A model generated the notes under the pieces. The model had not been told where the DNA came from. It made no database searches and was given only the letters and a program-made list of their open reading frames with translations. DNA of 8,609 bases from Acidimicrobiales bacterium (GTDB taxonomy: Bacteria > Actinomycetota > Acidimicrobiia > Acidimicrobiales > RAAP-2), in the NCBI GenBank assembly GCA_030044045.1, contig JASHWO010000028.1, positions 1 to 8,609 on the forward strand, in the 5' to 3' direction. A program made the position numbers and the translations under genes. The first letter of the stretch is position 1; the number at the start of each line of letters is the position of its first letter. Shown one piece after another: positions 1 to 5,573 of the stretch.

Positions 1-540
1 CCGCGGGTCGGGCTCACTGTGTCGTCTGACCCGGTTGGGGCCCCAGGCGGGCCTGGCAACACCACGGCCGGCGTGGGGCAGGGGCCCCACGCTTCGGAGG
101 AGCTTGGGGTTGGGGCCCCAGGCGGGCCTGGCAACACTGCCCCCCCACCCATGCTGGGCGACGGCGGACCGGTGGGTGGCGAGGCCCTCCACGTGCCGCC
201 GGTGGACAGCTACTCGCTGCGGCTGGTGTCCGTTCGCCGCCTGTACGACTCGGGCAGCGCGGTGGGCGGCTCGCCCTCATTGGCGCCACTGGTACAGCCG
301 GCGGTGGCCCGGGCCAACCCGTACGACCTCGACCGCCTGGGCCTCACCACCGGAGACCCGGTGCGGGTGCGGTCGTCCCGGGCGGCGCTGGTGCTGCCGG
401 CCGAGGCCGACCCGGGCGTGCCCCGGGGCGTGGTCTCGGTGGCCTTCAACGTCCCCACGGCCGACGGCGGCCCGGGGGCCGCCGCCCTGGTGGACGCGGC
501 GGTCACCGTCACCGAGGTGCGGCTGGAGTCGGTCCGATGA
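1..540 (+). CDS. nuoG: NADH-quinone oxidoreductase subunit G, C-terminal fragment (5' partial)
   Basis: This is the last 179 residues of NuoG, the large iron-sulfur subunit of the complex I peripheral arm, which carries several Fe-S clusters in its N-terminal part (outside the window). The frame is open to base 1, so the gene begins upstream; the ATG/GTG codons near the start are internal. From about residue 69 the protein reads DSYSLRLVSVRRLYDSG, followed by SPSLAPLVQPAVARANPYDLDRLGLTTGDPVRVRS. This matches the C-terminal molybdopterin-dinucleotide-binding beta-barrel domain of the MopB family, which in NuoG is structural and probably binds no cofactor. Residues 12-46 form a Gly/Pro-rich linker made of short DNA repeats (see repeat entries). 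Its codons end in A/T unusually often: 9 of 35, against about 9 of 133 in the rest of the fragment. The stop overlaps the nuoH start (ATGA). Identity as NuoG rests on this domain plus position directly before nuoH. Confidence 0.9.
   Translation, partial: PRVGLTVSSDPVGAPGGPGNTTAGVGQGPHASEELGVGAPGGPGNTAPPPMLGDGGPVGGEALHVPPVDSYSLRLVSVRRLYDSGSAVGGSPSLAPLVQPAVARANPYDLDRLGLTTGDPVRVRSSRAALVLPAEADPGVPRGVVSVAFNVPTADGGPGAAALVDAAVTVTEVRLESVR
33..62 (+). repeat. 30-bp repeat unit B, copy 1, inside nuoG
   Basis: A 30-base sequence starting GGTTGGGGCCCC and ending GGCAACAC is repeated exactly at 108-137, a period of 75 bases (25 codons), so both copies are read in the same frame as VGAPGGPGNT. It contains the 8-base palindrome GGGGCCCC (37-44) followed by a small inverted repeat CCAGGC-GG-GCCTGG (43-56). 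It sits in the linker before the C-terminal domain of NuoG, where an insertion should be tolerated. Confidence 0.85.
71..102 (+). repeat. Palindromic repeat unit A, copy 1, inside nuoG
   Basis: Bases 71-79 (GCGTGGGGC) and 84-92 (GCCCCACGC) are perfect inverted repeats around a 4-base loop AGGG, giving a 9-bp GC-rich hairpin. Bases 74-102 recur at 3248-3276 in nuoJ with a single mismatch (T/A at a third codon position). Both copies are translated in the same frame as GQGPHASEE. The near-identity at synonymous positions points to a DNA-level repeat rather than convergent protein sequence. Confidence 0.85.
108..137 (+). repeat. 30-bp repeat unit B, copy 2, inside nuoG
   Basis: Exact second copy of the sequence at 33-62, again with GGGGCCCC (112-119) and the CCAGGC-GG-GCCTGG inverted repeat (118-131), again encoding VGAPGGPGNT. 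Together the three units give the order B-A-B across bases 33-137. The flanking bases after the copy differ (CACGG after copy 1, TGCCC after copy 2), which supports the unit ending near base 137. Confidence 0.85.
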
Positions 541-1745
541 GCCCGCTCATGGCCGCGGCTTCCGCCACTACCACGACCCTCACCACCCACGGCGACCCGC
601 TCTACACCAACGGGGTGGGCTGGTTCGTCTGGGTGGTGGTGCTCATCAAGGTGCTGGTGGCCTTCGGCGTGCTGATGGGCGCCGTCACCATGCTCATCTG
701 GTTCGAGCGCAAGCTGATCTCGGACATGCAGAGCCGGATCGGCCCGAACCGGGCCGGCCCCTGGGGCCTGCTGCAGACCCTGGCCGACGGGATCAAGCTC
801 TTCTTCAAGGAGGATCTGCTGCCCGACCGGGCCGACCGGTTCGTGTTCAAGCTGGCCCCGTACCTCTCGCTGGTGCCGGCCCTGCTCGTCTTCACCGTGG
901 TGCCGGTGGGCGGCGTCGTCCACATCGCCGGGCACGCCGTCGAGCTGCAGGTGGCCGACCCGCCCATCGGCATCCTGCTGGTGCTGGCCATGTCGGCCGT
1001 GGCCGTCTACGGGGTGATGCTGGCCGGCTGGGCGTCGGGCTCCAAGTACCCGTTGCTGGGCTCGGTCCGGGCGTCGGCCCAGATGATCTCCTACGAGGCC
1101 GCCCTGGGCATCACCGTGGTGATGGTGGTGCTGGTCACCGGCTCGCTCTCCACCCGGGCCATGGTGGAGTCGCAGGCCACCAACTTCTGGGACTGGAACC
1201 TCATCCGGCTGGGGTTCGTGCCCTTCTTCCTGTTCCTGATCGCCATCACTGCCGAGCTCACCCGGCCGCCGTTCGACCTCACCGAGGCCGAGTCGGAGCT
1301 GGTGGGCGGGTTCCACACCGAGTATTCGTCCATCCGCTTCGCCCTCTTCTTCATGGCCGAGTTCATGAACGTCATCACCATGTCGGCCGTCATGGTGACC
1401 CTCTTCTTCGGCGGTCCCGACGGCCCGGTGCCACACATCCCGACCTTCAGCATCTGGTTCCCGGTGGTGTGGTTCCTGGCCAAGGAGATGGTGTTCCTCT
1501 TCGTCTACGTGTGGCTGCGGGCCGCCCTGCCCCGGCTCCGCTACGACCAGCTCATGACCCTTGGGTGGAAGTACCTCATCCCGCTCTCGCTGGGCTGGCT
1601 GATGGTGGTGGCCGGCTTCGTGACCGCCGGCTGGTGGGGCGTGGGCATCGCCGTGGCCGCCGTGGCCCTCTCCTTCCTGCTGGTGCGGGCCTTCGCCGTG
1701 GGCCAGCAGCGGGACGTCACCGAGCAGGTGGGGGTCGACCGGTGA
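537..1745 (+). CDS. nuoH: NADH-quinone oxidoreductase subunit H
   Basis: NuoH (402 aa) is the membrane subunit joining the peripheral and membrane arms and forming much of the quinone-binding chamber and the first proton channel. Visible family signatures are WFERK at 55-59, SRIGPNRAGPWGLLQTLADG at 66-85 followed by IKLFFKE, and AELTRPPFDLTEAESELVGG at 239-258 followed by FHTEYSS, all typical of the complex I ND1/NuoH family. About nine hydrophobic segments are seen, roughly at 28-55, 107-127, 144-163, 188-203, 225-242, 267-291, 305-327, 345-363 and 366-385. Length is somewhat above the E. coli protein (about 325 aa), as is common in actinobacteria. The ATG start overlaps the nuoG stop by four bases, with a GGAG at 526-529 as ribosome binding site. 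The in-frame ATG at 549 is less likely because of this coupling. The stop overlaps the nuoI GTG start. Confidence 0.97.
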   Translation: MSPLMAAASATTTTLTTHGDPLYTNGVGWFVWVVVLIKVLVAFGVLMGAVTMLIWFERKLISDMQSRIGPNRAGPWGLLQTLADGIKLFFKEDLLPDRADRFVFKLAPYLSLVPALLVFTVVPVGGVVHIAGHAVELQVADPPIGILLVLAMSAVAVYGVMLAGWASGSKYPLLGSVRASAQMISYEAALGITVVMVVLVTGSLSTRAMVESQATNFWDWNLIRLGFVPFFLFLIAITAELTRPPFDLTEAESELVGGFHTEYSSIRFALFFMAEFMNVITMSAVMVTLFFGGPDGPVPHIPTFSIWFPVVWFLAKEMVFLFVYVWLRAALPRLRYDQLMTLGWKYLIPLSLGWLMVVAGFVTAGWWGVGIAVAAVALSFLLVRAFAVGQQRDVTEQVGVDR

Positions 1746-2596
1746 GCTTCCTGGACGACGTGAAGCAGGAGCTGAAGTTCCTCGGCGGCTTCAAGCTGAC
1801 CTTCCAGCACCTGACCCGCCCCCGGGTCACCCGGCAGTACCCGGACGAGAAGAAGCCGAAGCAGCCCCGCCAGCACGGGCGCCACGTCCTGAGCCGGTAC
1901 GAGGACGGGATGGAGAAGTGCATCGGTTGTGAGCTGTGCGCCGGGGTGTGCCCGGCCGACTGCATCTACGTGCGCGGCCTGGACAACCCCCCCGACCACC
2001 CGGTCTCGCCGGGCGAGCGCTACGGCTACGTCTACGAGATCAACTACCTGCGCTGCATCCACTGCGACCTCTGCGTGGAGGCCTGCCCCACCGAGGCCAT
2101 CACCGAGTCCAAGCTGTTCGAGTTCTCCTTCACCAACCGGGCCGACGCCATCTACACCAAGGCCGAGTTGCTGGTGGGCGACGACGGCCGGCCGCAGCAG
2201 CTTCCCTGGGAGGACTGGCGGGAGGGCGATGACCGGCTGACCTCGGGCTGGATGCGAGCCACCGCACCGGCCGGCCAGGCCGCCTACGAGGGCGAGGTCC
2301 AGTGGTCGGGCGAGCTGGGCTACGGCGTGCGGGCGCCGGAGGGCGGCCAGTCGGGCCGGCGGGACGACGGGGCCACGGGGACGAAGGCGTTGCGCGAGGT
2401 GCTGGAGCCCCACCTGCTGGACGAGGACATCCCGCTGGAGCACCGGGGCATGCGGGGCCGGATCTGGCGGGCCCAGCAGTCGGCCGAGCGCCACCGTCGC
2501 CAGCTCGACCAGACCCGCCGGAAGCTGCAGGAGATCCGGGCCGCCCGGGCTGTCGCCAAAGAGGCCAAGGGGGCCAAGGGGAAGGGGAGCCGCTGA
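1742..2596 (+). CDS. nuoI: NADH-quinone oxidoreductase subunit I (2x[4Fe-4S] ferredoxin-like) with long C-terminal extension
   Basis: NuoI (284 aa from this start) holds clusters N6a and N6b, which pass electrons towards N2 and quinone. Two ferredoxin motifs are clear: [12 protein letters not shown] (Cys 60, 63, 66, 70) and [12 protein letters not shown] (Cys 105, 108, 111, 115), separated by the conserved YVYEINYLR region. The GTG start at 1742 overlaps the nuoH stop (GTGA) and gives [20 protein letters not shown], a normal NuoI N-terminus with an amphipathic helix. AGGTGGGG at 1726-1733 can serve as ribosome binding site. The frame also runs open upstream through nuoH, but that is a shadow. 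Most NuoI proteins are about 160-210 aa. Here residues beyond about 180 form an extra region, including a highly charged segment (about 235-284, rich in R, K, Q, E) likely to be helical or coiled coil. Its function is unknown. Confidence 0.96.
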   Translation: MSFLDDVKQELKFLGGFKLTFQHLTRPRVTRQYPDEKKPKQPRQHGRHVLSRYEDGMEKCIGCELCAGVCPADCIYVRGLDNPPDHPVSPGERYGYVYEINYLRCIHCDLCVEACPTEAITESKLFEFSFTNRADAIYTKAELLVGDDGRPQQLPWEDWREGDDRLTSGWMRATAPAGQAAYEGEVQWSGELGYGVRAPEGGQSGRRDDGATGTKALREVLEPHLLDEDIPLEHRGMRGRIWRAQQSAERHRRQLDQTRRKLQEIRAARAVAKEAKGAKGKGSR

Positions 2597-3336
2597 TGCC
2601 CGCCCTGCTCGGTGCCCCGCTCGCCGTCCCGCTGGTGGCCACCGGCGGCGCCACCATCCCCGACCTGATCACCTTCGTGGTCAGCGCGGCCTTCGTGCTG
2701 GCGGGCGCCGTGGGGGTGGTCACCTCCCGGAACCCGGTGCACGCCGCCCTGTCGCTGGTGCTCACCCTCTTCGGGGTGGCCGTGCTCTTCGTCGAGCAGC
2801 ACGCCGACTTCCTGGCCGCGGTGCAGGTCATCGTCTACGCCGGGGCCATCGTGGTGCTGTTCCTGTTCGTCATCATGTTCCTCGGCGTCGACCGCCAGGA
2901 GGACATCGAGGCCGAGCCGTTGAAGGGCCAGCGCCCGCTGGCTTTCCTGCTGATCGTGGCGGCCCTGGCCGGGGTGATCGCCCTGTTCGTCGACGCCCAC
3001 TGGGTCACCGGGGCCCACTCGGTGGCCGGCTCCACCACCGCCGGCGGCCACACCGACGTCTCCCTGCTGGGCCGCTCGATCTTCACCACCTACCTCTTCG
3101 CCTTCGAGGCCACCGCCGCCCTGCTGGTGATCGCCGTGGTGGGGGCGGTAGTGCTCTCCCGCCGCCCGTCCGGCCCCCCGTCCGGTGGGGAGGGGAGCGA
3201 AGAGCCGGCCGCCGGGGAGCTGCCGGAGCCGGCGCCCGAGGGTGGCATGGGGCAGGGGCCCCACGCATCGGAGGAGGACGCCATCGGAGGGAGCCACAGC
3301 GGAGCCCCGGCCGGGCAAGGGGGCACAGCCCGGTGA
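2596..3336 (+). CDS. nuoJ: NADH-quinone oxidoreductase subunit J
   Basis: NuoJ (246 aa, ND6 family) is a small membrane-arm subunit whose third helix, with a pi-bulge, couples quinone reduction to proton pumping. The diagnostic segment [20 protein letters not shown] (70-89), including Tyr 81, is present. Five hydrophobic helices lie at roughly 23-43, 47-67, 74-97, 115-133 and 165-187. The ATG start overlaps the nuoI stop by one base (TGATG), and a purine-rich AAGGGGAG at 2582-2589 is a good ribosome binding site. After the last helix, residues 191-246 form a Pro/Gly/Glu-rich cytoplasmic-type tail (bases 3166-3333) that contains repeat unit A (GQGPHASEE at 219-227) and a B-like stretch ([10 protein letters not shown] at 235-244). 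E. coli NuoJ (184 aa) has no comparable tail; longer tails occur in actinobacteria. The stop overlaps the nuoK GTG start. Confidence 0.95.
   Translation: MPALLGAPLAVPLVATGGATIPDLITFVVSAAFVLAGAVGVVTSRNPVHAALSLVLTLFGVAVLFVEQHADFLAAVQVIVYAGAIVVLFLFVIMFLGVDRQEDIEAEPLKGQRPLAFLLIVAALAGVIALFVDAHWVTGAHSVAGSTTAGGHTDVSLLGRSIFTTYLFAFEATAALLVIAVVGAVVLSRRPSGPPSGGEGSEEPAAGELPEPAPEGGMGQGPHASEEDAIGGSHSGAPAGQGGTAR
3248..3276 (+). repeat. Palindromic repeat unit A, copy 2, inside nuoJ tail
   Basis: This 29-base segment matches 74-102 in nuoG at 28 of 29 positions, including the core GGGGCCCC (3255-3262) and the TGGGGC-AGGG-GCCCCA hairpin. The outer stem has one A-C mismatch compared with copy 1. It is read in the same frame, giving GQGPHASEE in the tail after the last NuoJ helix. 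A 9-base direct repeat CATCGGAGG lies at 3266-3274 and 3282-3290, overlapping its 3' end. Confidence 0.8.
3298..3327 (+). repeat. Possible degenerate repeat unit B in nuoJ tail
   Basis: These ten codons encode [10 protein letters not shown], matching VGAPGGPGNT of the NuoG unit B at 6 of 10 residues and 18 of 30 bases. The base-level match is weak for such GC-rich DNA. The support comes mainly from order: it follows unit A in nuoJ just as unit B follows unit A in nuoG, with 21 bases between them instead of 6. It could also be ordinary low-complexity tail sequence. Confidence 0.35.
3317..3323 (+). promoter_or_regulatory. Ribosome binding site for nuoK
   Basis: AAGGGGG lies 9 bases before the nuoK GTG start at 3333, within the last codons of nuoJ. 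It is the best Shine-Dalgarno-like sequence near that start and falls inside the B-like repeat stretch, so the end of the nuoJ tail probably also serves nuoK translation. Confidence 0.55.
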
Positions 3337-3638
3337 GCATCTCTCCCGAGTGGTACCTGGGGCTGGCCGCCGTGCTCTTCGCCATCGGCGCGGTGGGCCT
3401 GCTGGTCCGCCGCAACGTGCTGGTCATGTTCATGTGCATCGAGCTGATGCTGAACGCCGCCAACCTGACCTTCGTCACCTTCTCCCGCGCCCTGCACGAC
3501 ATCGGGGGCCAGTCACTGGTCTTCTTCGTGCTGGTGGTGGCCGCCGCCGAGGTGGTGGTGGGCCTCGGGATCGTCGTGGCCATCTTCCGCAGGCGGGACT
3601 CGACCACCGCCGACGACCTCCACTCCCTGAAGGGCTGA
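3333..3638 (+). CDS. nuoK: NADH-quinone oxidoreductase subunit K
   Basis: NuoK (101 aa, ND4L family) is a three-helix membrane-arm subunit next to NuoJ and NuoN. Its length is typical for the family. It carries the signature [12 protein letters not shown] with Glu 37, and [11 protein letters not shown] with Glu 73; these correspond to E. coli Glu 36 and Glu 72, essential for proton transfer. Hydrophobic helices are at about 8-24, 29-49 and 61-86. The GTG start overlaps the nuoJ stop (GTGA) and gives [16 protein letters not shown], a standard NuoK N-terminus. It ends three bases before nuoL. Confidence 0.96.
   Translation: MSISPEWYLGLAAVLFAIGAVGLLVRRNVLVMFMCIELMLNAANLTFVTFSRALHDIGGQSLVFFVLVVAAAEVVVGLGIVVAIFRRRDSTTADDLHSLKG
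3628..3634 (+). promoter_or_regulatory. Ribosome binding site for nuoL
   Basis: TGAAGGG overlaps the last codons of nuoK and ends 7 bases before the GTG at 3642. It supports that GTG as the nuoL start. This is the only junction in the window without overlapping stop and start codons. Confidence 0.5.
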
Positions 3639-3641
3639 CCC

Positions 3642-5573
3642 GTGCTCCACGCCGCCTTCCTCATGCCGTTGCTGCCGCTCGCCGGGTTCGTGGTGCTGCT
3701 GGCCTTCGGGCGCCGGCTGGGCGACCCCTGGGCCGGCTGGGTGGGGACCGCCGCCGTGGCCGGCTCGTTCGTGGCCGCCTGCCTGTCGCTGGCCGGCCTG
3801 GCCGGGCGCCCGGCGACGTCGCGCACCCTCACCTGTGCCTTCTCCTGCGGCACCAGCCCCACCGGCCACTCGTTCTTCACCTGGATCCCGGTGGGCGGCC
3901 TCCAGGTCAAGGCGGCCATCCTGCTCGACCCCCTGTCCATGACCATGTGCATGTTCGTCACCGGGGTGAGCATGCTCATCCACCTGTACTCGATCGGGTA
4001 CATGCGCCGGGACGGGGACTACCCCAAGTTCTTCCTGTACCTGAACCTCTTCGTGTTCTCGATGCTGGTGCTGGTGCTGGCCAACAACCTGCTGGTCACC
4101 TTCGTGGGCTGGGAGGGGGTGGGGGTCTGCTCCTACTGGCTGGTGTCGTACTGGTTCCAGCGGGACACCGCCGCCTCGGCCGGGAAGAAGGCGTTCCTCT
4201 ACAACCGGGTGGGCGACGTCGGCTTCCTGCTGGCCATGTTCCTGATCTTCTCGAAGGTGGGGTCGCTCGACTACCTCCAGGTGTTCGCGCACAAAGACCT
4301 GCTGGCCGGGGGGGCGGCCACCGCCGCCGTGCTGCTGCTCTTCCTGGCGGCCACCGGCAAGTCGGCGCAGATCCCGCTGTTCAACTGGCTGCCCGACGCC
4401 ATGGAGGGCCCCACCCCGGTGTCGGCCCTGATCCACGCCGCCACCATGGTGACCGCCGGGGTGTACCTGCTCTGCCGGATGAACCAGGTGCTGGAGCTCT
4501 CGCCCGACGCCATGTGGGTGGTCGCCGTCGTCGGTGGTCTCACGGCGTTCGTGGCGGCCACCATCGCCTGCGCCCAGCAGGACATCAAGAAGGCCCTGGC
4601 CTTCTCCACCGTCTCCCAGATCGGCTACATGGTGCTGGCCGTGGGGTCCGGGGCCTACATCGCCGCCATCTTCCTCATGGTCTGCCACGCCTTCTACAAG
4701 GCCCTGCTCTTCTTGGGCGCCGGCTCGGTCATCCACGGGCTCGAGGACGAGCAGGACATGAAGCGCATGGGGGCCCTCCGGCGGTGGCTGCCCTGGACCT
4801 TCGGCACCTTCCTGGTGGCCTGGCTGGCCATCGCCGGCATCCCGCCCTTCTCCGGCTTCTGGTCGAAGGGCGACGTGCTGGACAACGTCTTCTCGAAGAG
4901 CCCGGCCCTGTGGGTGCTGGGGCTGCTCACCGCCCTGGGCACCGCCTACTACATGAGCCGGCTCTTCTACCTGACCTTCACCGGCCGGGCCCGGTGGGAG
5001 GAGCCGGCCCCCGACGGGCGCCCGGCCCACCACACCCCGCACGAGTCGCCGTGGGTGATGCGGCTGCCGCTGCTGGTGCTGGCCGTGTTCGCCGCCGCCG
5101 CCGGGATCTTCGACCTGCCCTGGGCCTACCACGACAGCTTCGCCGGGTGGCTGCAGCCGGTGTTCGCCACCAGCCTCTACGCCGACCACGTGCACGGGCC
5201 GGAGGCCTGGGTGCTGGGCACCGTCGACGCGGTGGTGGCCGCCACCGGGCTGGTCGTCGCCTGGTACCTCTGGCGGGGCCGCCGTGACCGGCCGGCGCTG
5301 GAGCCGGCCTTCCTCCAGCGGGTCTGGTACTGGGACGACGCCTACGACGCGGTGATCGGCCGCCCGGCCCAGGCCCTGGCCCGGTTCTCGGCCACGGTGG
5401 TCGACGCCCGGGTCATCGACGGGGCGGTGAACGGCGTGGCCACCCTGGTGCGGTCCACCGGCAGCGGCGTGCGGCGGCTACAGACCGGGTTCGTCCGGAA
5501 CTACGCCCTGGGCATCGCCCTGGGCCTGGCCGCGGTGATCGCCTTCATGGTCAGCCGGGTGTGGTGGTCGTGA
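3642..5573 (+). CDS. nuoL: NADH-quinone oxidoreductase subunit L
   Basis: NuoL (643 aa, ND5 family) is the distal antiporter-like proton-pumping subunit with the long lateral helix. Expected features are all present. GWEGVGVCSYWL has Glu 158 (E. coli Glu 144 position), and NRVGDVGF has Asp 191. Lys 240 is in GKSAQIPLFNWLPDAMEGPT, and His 265 in SALIHAATMVTAGVYL. Lys 353 is in CHAFYKALLFL, and Lys 409 in GIPPFSGFWSKGDVL. The C-terminal part (about 555-643) has the YWDDAYDAVIG segment, a long amphipathic stretch and a final helix near 622-640, matching the lateral helix and last transmembrane anchor. The GTG start gives MLHAAFLMPLLPLAGF, a normal first helix, and is backed by a ribosome binding site. 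Two nearby cysteines (Cys 65 and 69) lie in the loop after the second helix. The stop overlaps the nuoM start. Confidence 0.97.
   Translation: MLHAAFLMPLLPLAGFVVLLAFGRRLGDPWAGWVGTAAVAGSFVAACLSLAGLAGRPATSRTLTCAFSCGTSPTGHSFFTWIPVGGLQVKAAILLDPLSMTMCMFVTGVSMLIHLYSIGYMRRDGDYPKFFLYLNLFVFSMLVLVLANNLLVTFVGWEGVGVCSYWLVSYWFQRDTAASAGKKAFLYNRVGDVGFLLAMFLIFSKVGSLDYLQVFAHKDLLAGGAATAAVLLLFLAATGKSAQIPLFNWLPDAMEGPTPVSALIHAATMVTAGVYLLCRMNQVLELSPDAMWVVAVVGGLTAFVAATIACAQQDIKKALAFSTVSQIGYMVLAVGSGAYIAAIFLMVCHAFYKALLFLGAGSVIHGLEDEQDMKRMGALRRWLPWTFGTFLVAWLAIAGIPPFSGFWSKGDVLDNVFSKSPALWVLGLLTALGTAYYMSRLFYLTFTGRARWEEPAPDGRPAHHTPHESPWVMRLPLLVLAVFAAAAGIFDLPWAYHDSFAGWLQPVFATSLYADHVHGPEAWVLGTVDAVVAATGLVVAWYLWRGRRDRPALEPAFLQRVWYWDDAYDAVIGRPAQALARFSATVVDARVIDGAVNGVATLVRSTGSGVRRLQTGFVRNYALGIALGLAAVIAFMVSRVWWS

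Noticed and set aside
71..92. Hairpin considered as a transcription terminator
   Set aside because: It lies inside the nuoG coding frame, has no T-tract after it, and the operon continues for thousands of bases.
33..137. Short repeats considered as a CRISPR array
   Set aside because: Only two identical B copies with a single interval, lying in frame in a protein-coding gene; no array structure or cas genes nearby.
210..1436. Long open frame of 408 codons on the - strand opposite nuoG/nuoH
   Set aside because: Very high third-position GC removes stop codons from antisense frames. The translation is rich in His, Gly, Glu and Arg with no domain, and it lies opposite clear nuoH sequence.
35..1741. 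Upstream open part of the nuoI frame, which would make an 853-residue protein
   Set aside because: The upstream portion is a shadow of nuoG and nuoH. The true NuoI begins at the GTG overlapping the nuoH stop, which gives the normal N-terminus.
3513..5195. Long open frame of 560 codons on the - strand opposite nuoK/nuoL
   Set aside because: Same compositional artefact: His/Gly/Gln/Glu-rich translation without domains, opposite a strongly conserved NuoL.
3185..5287. 700-codon + strand frame overlapping nuoJ, nuoK and nuoL
   Set aside because: Out of frame with three well-recognised subunits, and its Arg/Gly/Pro-rich product has no membrane or domain signature.
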